Origin: a virus
Direction: 5' to 3' (one strand)
IMG/VR virus record: IMGVR_UViG_3300049893_000484
Span: 1 to 33,189 of that record
DNA: 33,189 nucleotides
The notes beneath the pieces are model-generated. The model worked only from the letters and a program-made list of their open reading frames with translations. It did not search any database and was not told the DNA's origin. Positions 24,103 through 32,145 of this stretch are shown here, in pieces (position 1 is the first letter of the stretch; each line of letters begins with the position of its first letter). The position numbers were made by a program, and so were the translations under genes.

Positions 24103-24626
24103 TTGTACCAGACACATATTTCTCCGACCGTGTAAAAATGAGTTGGGCAGAATATTTTAACAATATCGCCCACGTAGTTAAACTCAAATCTAAAGATAAG
24201 AGTACAAAGATTGGTGCAGTTATCGTTGGTTCAAATAATGAAATTCGTTCAACGGGATATAATTCGTTTCCCCGTGGGATTGAGGATTTCCACGATGAAC
24301 GGCAAGAACGTCCCGAGAAGTATTATTGGATGGAACACGCCGAACGGAACGCTATAATCAATGCGGCTCGTATCGGTGTTTCCACGAATAATTGTATAAT
24401 GTATTTGACTTGTGATATTCCGTGTGTGGACTGTACCCGTGCGATTATCAACTCTGGTATTAAGATTATCTATTGTGAACGTGGAGCTGGTGCGAAGGGA
24501 CAAATTTGGGACGGTCACACCGAACGTAGTATTGAAATGTTAAAAGAAGCAAGATGTACTGTGTGGTATTATGGAGCACAACGCCCCTTTATTGACATAG
24601 GTGAAATCAATGAGTCAGAACGGTAA
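24099..24626 (+). CDS. dCMP deaminase
   Basis: A 175-residue zinc-dependent cytidylate deaminase. The active site is HAE (80-82, in WMEHAERNAI) and PCVDC (C109, C112). Upstream, STKIGAVIVGSNNEIRSTGYNSFP is the typical strand/loop for the family. It converts dCMP to dUMP for thymidylate synthesis, complementing the dUTPase. It overlaps gp62 by 4 bases and the next small gene by 17. Confidence 0.92.
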   Translation: MIVPDTYFSDRVKMSWAEYFNNIAHVVKLKSKDKSTKIGAVIVGSNNEIRSTGYNSFPRGIEDFHDERQERPEKYYWMEHAERNAIINAARIGVSTNNCIMYLTCDIPCVDCTRAIINSGIKIIYCERGAGAKGQIWDGHTERSIEMLKEARCTVWYYGAQRPFIDIGEINESER

Positions 24627-24870
24627 AGGGGACACCCCACGGCCAGTTAGTGTGGATAATCACACGTATAAGGAAAACTGGGAACGTACATTTGGCAAGA
24701 AACCTACATTGAGCCAAAAGCGTATTTCTTCGTCGATTGAAGAACTCAAGCGAGATATTGCAGAATTGCATAAGAAGTTAGATGAAAGAGATATGCACGA
24801 CCATTACAGCGGATTACCTTCAACACAATCTTATGATACGACCACTAGGACGGCAGACGGGAACAACTGA
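24610..24870 (+). CDS. Small phage protein (GKGDTPRP family)
   Basis: The 86-residue protein starts MSQNGKGDTPRPVSVDNHTY and continues NWERTFGKK, a short-protein type seen repeatedly in phages without known role. Residues 40-60 are a coiled-coil-like helix (ISSSIEELKRDIAELHKKLD). AGGTG at 24599-24603 supports ATG 24610; GTG 24601 is possible. Confidence 0.7.
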   Translation: MSQNGKGDTPRPVSVDNHTYKENWERTFGKKPTLSQKRISSSIEELKRDIAELHKKLDERDMHDHYSGLPSTQSYDTTTRTADGNN

Positions 24871-25081
24871 ACGAGGTAATCATTTCGTATTAGCTCAGTG
24901 GGCACCAAGTACTATCCAATTGACATTACAGAATAGTAACTATGTGATTTCCGAAACGTTAGAAAATATACGGTCAGAGCAAGAAATGCTTGAACGTAGA
25001 AATATATTAGAAGATGAATTTATAAGTTGGGTCAATTCAAAATTACAATCAGTAGAGAACACCAATGAAGCCACTAGTTAA
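24833..25081 (+). CDS. Hypothetical protein, 82 aa
   Basis: An open frame from ATG 24833 (MIRPLGRQTGTTERGNHFVL) to TAA 25081, helical in its second half (ENIRSEQEMLERRNILEDEF). It overlaps the end of the preceding gene by 38 bases and the next by 17. No family is recognised and the start is weakly supported, as no good ribosome binding site is seen. Confidence 0.5.
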   Translation: MIRPLGRQTGTTERGNHFVLAQWAPSTIQLTLQNSNYVISETLENIRSEQEMLERRNILEDEFISWVNSKLQSVENTNEATS

Positions 25082-25394
25082 GTATATATCGGAAGAAGAT
25101 GCAATCCAATGTGTCGGTAAGGGATGGGAACATCTTGTCCGTAGAGTTTATAATGCGAAAATAGGATTAGGTATTCCTGTCGGCATTATACAGGTTAAGG
25201 AAAAGTTCGGTGGGCTCAGAATATATGCTGATTATTATGTTAAGGAAATAGAGGATGTTATTGTTCAAGCAGGTAAAGAAAGTTTTACAATCTGCGAGGA
25301 ATGTGGGAATACAGGTACATTAGTAAAACAAAATGGTTGGTATAAGACGCGATGTGAACTTCATATGGAAGATTTCACCCCGATAGACAATTAA
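25065..25394 (+). CDS. Conserved phage protein with a Cys pair, 109 aa
   Basis: The protein has GWEHLVRRVYNAK, then GIIQVKEKFGGLRIYADYYV and CEECGNTGTLV with a second C...H (TRCELH), a possible zinc knuckle (C84-type CxxC and CxxxH-like pair). The 'KEKFGGLRIY' phrase recurs in small phage proteins of unknown function. It is the last gene before a terminator. Confidence 0.7.
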   Translation: MKPLVKYISEEDAIQCVGKGWEHLVRRVYNAKIGLGIPVGIIQVKEKFGGLRIYADYYVKEIEDVIVQAGKESFTICEECGNTGTLVKQNGWYKTRCELHMEDFTPIDN

Positions 25395-25406
25395 TACCTT
25401 ATAATA

Positions 25407-25422
25407 GACCCCGAAAGGGGTC
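25407..25422 (+). terminator. GNRA-loop terminator hairpin
   Basis: GACCCC GAAA GGGGTC forms a perfect 6-bp stem with a GAAA tetraloop, 10 bases after the TAA at 25394, followed by TTGACTTTT. It ends the block that began at the clamp loader. The -35 box of the next promoter directly abuts the stem. Confidence 0.75.
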
Positions 25423-25451
25423 TTGACTTTTATGGCCTATTTGAGTATACT
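25423..25451 (+). promoter_or_regulatory. Sigma70-type promoter for the Cas4-like nuclease
   Basis: TTGACT at 25423-25428, 17-base spacer, TATACT at 25446-25451, 28 bases before the ATG at 25480. Confidence 0.7.
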
Positions 25452-25479
25452 TCATAGGTCTAGTATCCTAAGAGGAATT

Positions 25480-26352
25480 ATGAACAAGGTTTCGTACAGT
25501 CAATATACAACGTGGGCAAATTGCCCCGAATCGTGGAAGCTGAAGTATGTGGATGGTCATCGTATTGATGATGGCTCCATTCATACTATCTTTGGAACAG
25601 CCATGCACGAAGTCATCCAAGAGTGGATGGAACACTATCTCTTTAATGGAAAGGAATTACAGGCGTCAAGCATTGACCTTGACGAAAATCTAAAGACCAA
25701 GTTCCACGAACACTTCAAGAATTCTATCAAGGAAGTGGACGGACAGAAGGTATTCCCGTGCGACCGACCGACATTGGAAGAATTCTATCACCAAGGCACA
25801 CAGATTCTTTCTTACGTTCAGGCGAATCAGAAGAAGTTGTTCCCTACACAAAACACCAAACTGCTTGGTATTGAATTTCCGATTGACGTAGAGGTTCGTC
25901 CCGGCGTTCAGTATGTTGGGTATGTGGATATTCTTACCCAGAATGAACGTACTGGTCTAATTACGATTTATGATTTAAAGACCAGTCGTGCGGGTTGGAC
26001 GCAGGCACAGAAGTCGGATAAGACCAAGATTAGTCAGCTCCTTCTGTATAAGAAGTTTATCTCCGAACATTTCAATGTTCCGTTAGAATCGGTACGGGTT
26101 GAGTATATCATTCTCAAGCGGACTATCTCTGAGAACTCTCCGTATCCGATTCCACGTGTCAGTCCGTTTGAACCTCCGCATGGGAAGCCGTCTGTCAATC
26201 GGGCGTGGACTGACTTTGAAGCATTCTTGAACGATTGTTTTGACGAGGTTGGTCAGTATAAGACCGACACAATTAAGCATAAGGCAAGTAAGAACGCCTG
26301 TAAGTATTGTGTGTTCCGTGAGCGTAAAGACCTTTGCAAGTACGGGGTGTAA
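25480..26352 (+). CDS. Cas4/RecB-like PD-(D/E)XK nuclease with a likely Fe-S cluster
   Basis: A 290-residue nuclease. The RecB-type active site is H43 (GTAMHEVIQEW), E132, D150 (GYVDIL), then D165-L-K167 (IYDLKTSR) and the QLLLY motif (186-190). Four cysteines are placed as in Cas4 and AddB iron-sulfur nucleases: C15 (WANCPESWKLKY) and C274, C277, C286 (NACKYCVFRERKDLCKYG). Such enzymes resect DNA ends in recombination or degrade host DNA. It has its own promoter; AGAGGAATT fixes ATG 25480. No CRISPR array or other cas genes are seen in the window. Confidence 0.87.
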   Translation: MNKVSYSQYTTWANCPESWKLKYVDGHRIDDGSIHTIFGTAMHEVIQEWMEHYLFNGKELQASSIDLDENLKTKFHEHFKNSIKEVDGQKVFPCDRPTLEEFYHQGTQILSYVQANQKKLFPTQNTKLLGIEFPIDVEVRPGVQYVGYVDILTQNERTGLITIYDLKTSRAGWTQAQKSDKTKISQLLLYKKFISEHFNVPLESVRVEYIILKRTISENSPYPIPRVSPFEPPHGKPSVNRAWTDFEAFLNDCFDEVGQYKTDTIKHKASKNACKYCVFRERKDLCKYGV

Positions 26353-26365
26353 CGTGGAAAATCCG

Positions 26366-26965
26366 ATGGTCAACTATAGCAAGATTATTGCAGAAACTGC
26401 TAGTAACCATTACAATGTGCGGGATGAGTACAAGGACAATTCCTACGAACAGAATGTAGCAATTACGAGAAATGAGCAACGTCCGTTTTCCGTTGGTGCG
26501 ATTAACATTACGGGTGAACTCAATATCGGGATGATGATTCGGTCTGCGTGTCTATTGGGTGCAGAGAACTTTTATATCTTTGGACGAAAGAAATTCGATA
26601 AGCGGTCCACAGTAGGGGCTGAGAAATATATTAATATCGTTCAATATACGTTTGATGACCCGATACACGCGGATACCGAAATCAATGACCGATTGGAGTA
26701 TTTGTTGAAGTGGAATAGTGTGGTGTTGTGTGAGCACGGTGGGACTGAGGTTGGTTCATACCAGACTAAACTATTGTACAGAGAAGAGTTTGAACGTCCG
26801 TTGTTCGTATTTGGGTCAGAGAGCCACGGATTACCAGACGTAGTGGTGAACAATGAGCAATTCTATAAGTTGAGTATTCCGCAACGTGGCGTTCTTCGGT
26901 CGTTCAACGTCAGTGCCGCAATGAATATCATTCTGTGGGATTATGTCAAGGAGATGTATCTATGA
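26366..26965 (+). CDS. SpoU/TrmH-type (SPOUT) RNA 2'-O-methyltransferase
   Basis: A 199-residue SPOUT methyltransferase. Motif 1 is LNIGMMIRSACLLGA (52-66), motif 2 FVFGSESHGLP (147-157), motif 3 IPQRGVLRSFNVSAAMNIIL (171-190). The family binds SAM in a trefoil knot and methylates ribose 2'-OH in tRNA or rRNA. It has no N-terminal extension beyond the knot domain, as in short TrmL/TrmH-like members. ATG 26366 has GGAAA before it; GTG 26354 is an alternative start. RNA methyltransferases of this class are rarely reported in T4-like phages. The stop overlaps the next start. Confidence 0.85.
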   Translation: MVNYSKIIAETASNHYNVRDEYKDNSYEQNVAITRNEQRPFSVGAINITGELNIGMMIRSACLLGAENFYIFGRKKFDKRSTVGAEKYINIVQYTFDDPIHADTEINDRLEYLLKWNSVVLCEHGGTEVGSYQTKLLYREEFERPLFVFGSESHGLPDVVVNNEQFYKLSIPQRGVLRSFNVSAAMNIILWDYVKEMYL

Positions 26966-27360
26966 AGAAACGATACAAGCAAATGGTAGATACTCGCCGG
27001 GTGTATGGTCTGGAAACAGATATGTACTATGACCCACGGTTTGAATATATTACACGGCAACGGTCACTTGGGTATCTTGTACGATATGCTCAAAAGATTT
27101 GGAAGGGTGAGAAGTGTAAGAAGCCACTCCCACTTATTCGATTTGGTAAGGGGATGCAAAAATATAGTTGGTGTGACGGAGAGACACTTGAACTAGCGAA
27201 GTACCAGCGGGATATTCTGACGTTGGTGCATGAGCTGGTTCATGCTATTGGTTATGACGACCACGACAAGAAGTTTGCGGCAAAGGAACTTATATTGTTG
27301 GAAAAGTATACGCCGGTCAAGGTAGATGCATTATATGAATTATTTGAGGTGATGTTATGA
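26962..27360 (+). CDS. Small zinc metalloprotein with an HExxH motif
   Basis: A 132-residue protein with HELVHAIGYDDHDKKF: zinc ligands H90, H94 and probably H101, catalytic E91. The spacing is HExxHxxGxxxH, one residue longer than the metzincin HExxHxxGxxH motif, and the HD-K-F continuation recalls SprT-type small proteases. It could cut a phage or host protein, or be an inactive binding protein. AAGGAG at 26948-26953 precedes the ATG. It overlaps both neighbours by 4 bases. Confidence 0.75.
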   Translation: MKKRYKQMVDTRRVYGLETDMYYDPRFEYITRQRSLGYLVRYAQKIWKGEKCKKPLPLIRFGKGMQKYSWCDGETLELAKYQRDILTLVHELVHAIGYDDHDKKFAAKELILLEKYTPVKVDALYELFEVML

Positions 27361-27623
27361 AGAAGTTAAAAGAGGCAGGACTATTATTCATCATTCAGGT
27401 ATTTTATTATGCCGTCTGGTGCATCAATGCACGTGCAGTAGCAAACACGCACTATAATACTGCAGCGATGAGTGATTTCATGCTTGCTTCTATTCAGTTC
27501 TTTATTATCCGTAAAATCTCACACGGTAGTGACCACGTTCACGAATGGGCAGGATATGCAACGGGGTCGGTGGTCGGAAGTTATCTGGGTATTTGGATTT
27601 CCGCAACTTTCTTGGGAGGGTAA
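27357..27623 (+). CDS. Small multi-span membrane protein
   Basis: An 88-residue protein with about two or three hydrophobic segments: residues 8-27 (GLLFIIQVFYYAVWCINARA), 40-56 (FMLASIQFFII) and 68-88 (ATGSVVGSYLGIWISATFLG). It has no recognised family. The start overlaps the metalloprotein stop (ATGA), implying co-translation. An inner-membrane role is inferred. Confidence 0.65.
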   Translation: MKKLKEAGLLFIIQVFYYAVWCINARAVANTHYNTAAMSDFMLASIQFFIIRKISHGSDHVHEWAGYATGSVVGSYLGIWISATFLGG

Positions 27624-27624
27624 T

Positions 27625-27858
27625 ATGCCACGAAAGAAGAAAGAAACTGTTGATAGTTTAAAATTGGACTTCACAGGTAAGATGGTGGTCCTTGTTGATT
27701 TAGAGGGATGGGGTCCGATGGAACTTAAAGTAGACGATAAAGAAGTAACACTCGCAGTTATGAAATTGATATTGGAACGTATAGGAAATGTATCTACGGT
27801 AGATTCCTATACAACCGCAGAAGGTAAGAAACTTAAGAAAATGTTGGAGGGGAAATGA
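27625..27858 (+). CDS. Hypothetical protein, 77 aa
   Basis: GGGAGGG at 27614-27620 precedes ATG 27625. The protein begins with a basic MPRKKKETVD and is otherwise a small alpha/beta domain (MVVLVDLEGWGPMELKVDDK, then VDSYTTAEGKKLKKMLEGK). No family recognised. It overlaps the cupin gene by 4 bases. Confidence 0.6.
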   Translation: MPRKKKETVDSLKLDFTGKMVVLVDLEGWGPMELKVDDKEVTLAVMKLILERIGNVSTVDSYTTAEGKKLKKMLEGK

Positions 27859-28214
27859 TTGAGAAGATTGAGAAACCGTGGGGAAACGAATTAAAGTGGG
27901 CTCACACCGCACATTATGTGGGAAAGATTCTAGAAGTAAAGTCTGGTGAGGCGTTAAGTATCCAGTATCACCGTGAAAAGGTTGAGACGATGCACGTAAT
28001 CGAAGGTACTGGTCGGATGGTATTGTATTTAATGGACGAGGATGGAGATCCGAATCCGACAAGTGTTACCATAATGAATCCAGGCGATACGTTTCATATC
28101 CCACCCCGACAGATTCATCGGATTGTTGCGGATACTGATATGCGAATTGTCGAAGTGTCTACCAACCATTTAAATGATTTGGTAAGATTACAGGACAAAT
28201 ATAATAGGAAGTAA
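27855..28214 (+). CDS. Cupin, mannose-6-phosphate isomerase type
   Basis: A 119-residue single cupin domain. It starts with the signature EKPWGNELKWA; metal ligands are H39 (SIQYHREK) and H47 in HVIEGTG, then H81/H88 in NPGDTFHIPPRQIHRI. It matches the C-terminal cupin of GDP-mannose pyrophosphorylase/mannose-6-phosphate isomerases. It is likely to act on a sugar phosphate, fitting the GDP-mannose dehydratase at 29844. A stand-alone sugar-binding role is an alternative. Confidence 0.8.
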   Translation: MIEKIEKPWGNELKWAHTAHYVGKILEVKSGEALSIQYHREKVETMHVIEGTGRMVLYLMDEDGDPNPTSVTIMNPGDTFHIPPRQIHRIVADTDMRIVEVSTNHLNDLVRLQDKYNRK

Positions 28215-28237
28215 ATGAAGTTTTAGAAATGTAACCA

Positions 28238-28247
28238 GATACTTATT
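28238..28247 (+). promoter_or_regulatory. GATACTTATT motif, candidate phage promoter element (copy 5)
   Basis: GATACTTATT ends 27 bases before the ATG at 28275, in the only non-coding gap of this block. It would drive the small protein and the glycan genes behind it. Confidence 0.38.
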
Positions 28248-28274
28248 CTATAGAAGGTTATAGACGAGGTTACT

Positions 28275-28445
28275 ATGCGAAAAGACAAACATCAATATAC
28301 TACCATTCAAATCAGTAAAGAAATAAACAGGCATATACGAGAGTTCTGTAAGCAGAACCTCACAAATGCCGGCCCCTTGACAGAACGTCTGTGGGCAAAC
28401 CATATTTCTTCTAGTGCGAGTGGTAGTATTTCTTTACAAGGATAA
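28275..28445 (+). CDS. Small ribbon-helix-helix-like protein, 56 aa
   Basis: The ATG lies in GAGGTTACTATG (28266-28277). The sequence YTTIQISKEINRHIREFCKQ fits a ribbon (strand) followed by helix, as in Arc/CopG-type regulators, but the second helix region (LTERLWANHI) is weaker. The size is right for a dimeric DNA-binding repressor. It sits 4 bases before the first glycosyltransferase. It could be the repressor for operators such as that at 15408, but nothing in the sequence proves this. Confidence 0.55.
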   Translation: MRKDKHQYTTIQISKEINRHIREFCKQNLTNAGPLTERLWANHISSSASGSISLQG

Positions 28446-28449
28446 TAAT

Positions 28450-29844
28450 ATGAAACTAGGTTACATTCCAAAAGAACAACGTAAAAAGATTTTATTCCTT
28501 TCCGATGACATGCGTGTTACCTCAGGCGTTGGGGTTATGTCCCGTGAAATCATTGAAGGAACTGCACATCATTTTAATTGGGTCCAAGTGGGTGCAGGGA
28601 TTAATCATCCAGAACAAGGTAGAGTGTTAGACTTGTCTGAAGCTGTTAATAAGGAAGTTGGAGTTTCCGATTCCTCGGTGACCATCTATCCTTATAATGG
28701 ATATGGTGACAGCCGACTAATTCGGGCATTAATCCAACGTGAAAAGCCAGATGCCATTCTCCATTTCACAGACCCCCGTTACTGGATTTGGTTATACCAG
28801 ATGGAACACGAACTTCGTCAGACCATGCCGATTTTCTATTACAACATTTGGGATGACCTCCCATATCCTATGTACAATCAAGGATATTATATGTCATGTG
28901 ATTCGTTGTTCTCAATCAGTAAGCAGACATATAACATCAACAAGCAGGTATTGGGACCACAGAATCCCCGTCACCTTGCGTACATCCCGCACGGTATCAA
29001 CACGAAGCGGTTCCACCCACTTCCAGATGATGATTCTGGTTTGTTAGCAACTCGTAAGAAGTTGTTTGGTGATGCTGATATAAATTACGTTATCTTCTAC
29101 AACAGTCGGAACATTCGTCGGAAGCAAACATCTGACATCATTTATGCATTCAACGTCTTTATGTCCAAACTTACCCCAGAGCAACGGGAAAAGGTTCGGT
29201 TGGTTCTTCATACACAGCCCGTGGACGACAATGGTACCGACTTACCAGCGGTTATCCGTGATGTCACACCAGAAGTGCAAAAGTATATTGTATTTTCCGC
29301 TGACAGAGTGGAAGCTGGCTTCTTGAATCACCTTTACAACATCGCAGACGTAACCATCAATATGTCCAGTAATGAAGGGTTCGGTCTGGGTACGTGTGAA
29401 AGTATTGTTGCAGGCACCCCTATCATTGTTAATGTCACTGGTGGATTACAAGACCAATGCGGATTTATGGACGATGAAGGAAACTACCTTGACCCAGAAA
29501 CACACTTCACGTATGAGTGGGGTAGCAACCACGATGGTCGGTATAAGAAGCACGGTGATTGGGCATTCCCGATGTTCCCATCAAATCGTTCCATCCAAGG
29601 GTCACCGATGACACCATATATCTTTGATGACCGTGCATCATTTGAAGATGCAGCAGCACGGATGATGGAAGTCTATCTTTTGGGTCGTGAAGAACGGAAA
29701 CACCGTGGTGAACTTGGTAGACAATATGCATTGAACCACGGAAGGTTTACCGCAGAACATATGTGTAACTCCTTCATCGCAGAAATGGATAAGGGATTTG
29801 AACTCTGGAAACCCCGTCAGCGGTTCACGTTGGAGAAGGCATAA
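28450..29844 (+). CDS. GT-B (family 4-like) glycosyltransferase
   Basis: A 464-residue enzyme starting at ATG 28450 (AAGGA at 28437-28441). Features are the Rossmann start KKILFLSDDMRVTSGVGVMS, IPHGINTKRFHPL between the two domains, YVIFYNSRNIRRKQTSDII, and the donor-site motif NEGFGLGTCESIVAGTPIIV, where the E..GFG...E spacing is typical of GT4. It transfers a sugar to a glycan. The gene ends on the start of the GDP-mannose dehydratase. Confidence 0.9.
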   Translation: MKLGYIPKEQRKKILFLSDDMRVTSGVGVMSREIIEGTAHHFNWVQVGAGINHPEQGRVLDLSEAVNKEVGVSDSSVTIYPYNGYGDSRLIRALIQREKPDAILHFTDPRYWIWLYQMEHELRQTMPIFYYNIWDDLPYPMYNQGYYMSCDSLFSISKQTYNINKQVLGPQNPRHLAYIPHGINTKRFHPLPDDDSGLLATRKKLFGDADINYVIFYNSRNIRRKQTSDIIYAFNVFMSKLTPEQREKVRLVLHTQPVDDNGTDLPAVIRDVTPEVQKYIVFSADRVEAGFLNHLYNIADVTINMSSNEGFGLGTCESIVAGTPIIVNVTGGLQDQCGFMDDEGNYLDPETHFTYEWGSNHDGRYKKHGDWAFPMFPSNRSIQGSPMTPYIFDDRASFEDAAARMMEVYLLGREERKHRGELGRQYALNHGRFTAEHMCNSFIAEMDKGFELWKPRQRFTLEKA

Positions 29845-30809
29845 TGAAACGTAAAGCACTTATTACGGGCATCACTGGTCAAGACGGATATTATCTATCT
29901 AAACTCTTATTAGAAAAAGATTATGAAGTCTATGGAATTATCCGTAGACACAATCGTTCTGGTACCGAACTTGGCACAGTCACTTCTTTAGAGAAGGAAT
30001 TAACTTTTGATTATGGTGACTTGACCGATGCATCTTCTTTGGAAGCAATAATGCATCGTGTCAAGCCACACGAAGTATACAATTTAGCAGCCCAATCACA
30101 CGTTAATATCAGCTTCAACACCCCAGTATATACTACCCAAGTTAACGCACTGGGTCCAGTATATCTTATGGAAGCTATTAGAAAGATTAGTCCGTACTCA
30201 CGTTTCTACCAGGCATCTACGTCAGAAATGTTTGGAAATAGTGTAGACATAGATGGATTCCAACGAGAAAGCACCGTGATGCGTCCAGTAAGTCCCTATG
30301 GAGTAGCTAAGCATTACGCTCATCAAATGGTTAATGTCTACAGAGTTCAACATAAGATATTCGCCAGTTCTGGTATTCTTTTTAATCATGAATCACCAAT
30401 GCGTGGTGATTTGTTCGTGACAAAGAAAATCACCAATTATGTTCGTAAGGTTAAGTCAATGGACTGGAACATTAACGCCGTTGATAAACTGAAACTTGGA
30501 AACCTTGATGCTAGACGGGATTGGGGACACGCCGAAGATTATGTGTATGGTATGTGGTTGATGCTACAACACGATGTTCCCGATGATTTCGTTTTAGCCA
30601 CGGGTAAAACGCATAGCATTCGTCAATTCCTTTCTATTGCGTTTGGTGCGAAGGATTGGAAGTCGTGGGTTGAAGTAGATGAAAAGTTCTTAAGACCAGA
30701 AGATGTTCACCATTTGATGGGTGATTCCAATAAAGCTCGTCAAGTGTTAGGTTGGAAGCAAAAGTATGATATTCATTCACTTGTTCATTCAATGATAGAA
30801 GGGTTATAA
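29844..30809 (+). CDS. gmd: GDP-mannose 4,6-dehydratase
   Basis: A 321-residue short-chain dehydrogenase. The NAD(P) motif is ALITGITGQDGYYLSKLLLE (G9-x-x-G-x-x-G15), then NLAAQSHVNISF, the catalytic TSEMFG (S125-E128 region) and Y152-x-x-x-K156 in YGVAKHYAH. The order FNHESPMRGDLFVTKKI and NLDARRDWGHAEDYV is diagnostic of GMD. It makes GDP-4-keto-6-deoxymannose, a precursor of fucose, rhamnose and perosamine sugars. Together with two glycosyltransferases it suggests synthesis of a 6-deoxyhexose-containing glycan. Confidence 0.95.
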   Translation: MKRKALITGITGQDGYYLSKLLLEKDYEVYGIIRRHNRSGTELGTVTSLEKELTFDYGDLTDASSLEAIMHRVKPHEVYNLAAQSHVNISFNTPVYTTQVNALGPVYLMEAIRKISPYSRFYQASTSEMFGNSVDIDGFQRESTVMRPVSPYGVAKHYAHQMVNVYRVQHKIFASSGILFNHESPMRGDLFVTKKITNYVRKVKSMDWNINAVDKLKLGNLDARRDWGHAEDYVYGMWLMLQHDVPDDFVLATGKTHSIRQFLSIAFGAKDWKSWVEVDEKFLRPEDVHHLMGDSNKARQVLGWKQKYDIHSLVHSMIEGL

Positions 30810-30810
30810 T

Positions 30811-32145
30811 ATGACAACAGAATCAAAACCACTTTGTGTAGTACGTGCTCCGTGTGCAACGCGGTCTGGATACGGAGATATGAGTCGAGATATTATCCGA
30901 CATCTTATTGAGTATGGGAAGTATGAGGTAAAGGTTATTTCTGTTCCGTGGGGAGAAACGCCAATGAACGCATTGGACGCAAACAATCCACGGGATAAGA
31001 TGATTACCGATTGCATTCTTACGGAAAATCTTAATCGTCGTCCAGACCTCTTTGTAACTATTACAATTCCGACTGAATTCGAAAATATCGGACGATACAA
31101 TATCGGCATTACCGCTGGTATCGAAACCACCATTGCATCAGCAAAGTGGGTAGAGGCATGTAACAGAATGGATGCGGTATTTACTATCTCTGAACATTCC
31201 AAGAATGTCTTTGTCGCATCAAAGTTCATGCAGCAAGGTCCGAATGGTCAGAACCTTGGTACCGTAGAATTAACCAAACCCATTGAAGTATTACACAACT
31301 GCATTGACCAATCTATTTTTAAGAAGTTGGAATACGAATCGGACATTGAACCTACCATCCGTACCGCTTTAAAGGACATTCCAGAAGATTTCTGTTATCT
31401 ATTCGTAGGTCATTGGCTCCGTGGGGACTTTGGCGAAGACCGTAAGAACGTATGGTTCTTGGTCAAGATATTCCTAGAGACATTTAAGCAAACTAAGAAT
31501 AACCCACCAGCTCTTATTTTAAAGACCAGCGGTGGTAACTTCTCCATTCTGGACAAGAGGGAAATATTGAAACGAATTGAAAATATTCGCAGTAGTGTCA
31601 CACTTTCCGAAGGTCAAGTGATGCCAAACGTATATTTATTACATGGGGAGTTGACTGATTCCGAAATGAATTCATTATACAATCACCCCAAGGTAAAGGC
31701 TCACGTAAGTTTGACGAAGGGCGAAGGATTCGGTCGTCCCTTACTTGAAGCTTCTATCAGTGGTAAGCCAATCATTGCGTCTGGTTGGAGTGGTCATATG
31801 GACTTCTTAAACGCTGAAGATGCTGTATTAGTTGGTGGAGAATTAAAGAACATTCATCCAAGTTCTGTATGGGATGACGTAATTATTAAAGAATCTTCGT
31901 GGTTCGCTCCAGATACCCAGCAGAGTGCAAACGCCTTCGCAGCAGTCTTTATGGATTATGACAACTTCCACAAGAAGGCAAAGAAGTTAGGAAAAGAGAA
32001 CTTTAAGAAGTTTTCATATAAAGCTATTCAACGTCGGACATGGCAATTACTGGATGAGTATGTACCAGAGTTCCCAAAACAGGTTCCGCTCAAGTTACCT
32101 ACCTTAAAGAAGGTCGATTTACCTAAACTGAAGAAGGTTGAATAA
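30811..32145 (+). CDS. GT-B glycosyltransferase with a repeat-rich C-terminus
   Basis: A 444-residue enzyme with VVRAPCATRSGYGDMSRDII near the start, NIGITAGIETTIA, VLHNCIDQSIFKK between domains, and the donor motif TKGEGFGRPLLEASISGKP (E..GFGRP..E). It belongs to the same GT4-like group as the gene at 28450 but is not a close copy. The C-terminus has a repeated basic pattern, LPTLKKVDLPKLKKVE. The gene starts 1 base after the dehydratase stop codon, so the two are coupled. Confidence 0.9.
   Translation: MTTESKPLCVVRAPCATRSGYGDMSRDIIRHLIEYGKYEVKVISVPWGETPMNALDANNPRDKMITDCILTENLNRRPDLFVTITIPTEFENIGRYNIGITAGIETTIASAKWVEACNRMDAVFTISEHSKNVFVASKFMQQGPNGQNLGTVELTKPIEVLHNCIDQSIFKKLEYESDIEPTIRTALKDIPEDFCYLFVGHWLRGDFGEDRKNVWFLVKIFLETFKQTKNNPPALILKTSGGNFSILDKREILKRIENIRSSVTLSEGQVMPNVYLLHGELTDSEMNSLYNHPKVKAHVSLTKGEGFGRPLLEASISGKPIIASGWSGHMDFLNAEDAVLVGGELKNIHPSSVWDDVIIKESSWFAPDTQQSANAFAAVFMDYDNFHKKAKKLGKENFKKFSYKAIQRRTWQLLDEYVPEFPKQVPLKLPTLKKVDLPKLKKVE

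Noticed and set aside
24591-24622. TTGACA box near the end of the dCMP deaminase gene
   Set aside because: No acceptable -10 hexamer is found at 16-18 bases.
25480-26352. CRISPR-Cas locus, because of the Cas4-like nuclease
   Set aside because: No repeat array, Cas1 or Cas2 is present; Cas4-like nucleases without CRISPR are common in phages.
28377-28406. TTGACA with CATATT at 18 bases upstream of the glycosyltransferase at 28450
   Set aside because: The spacing and -10 box are both weak; it is not reported as a promoter, though it is a fair candidate.
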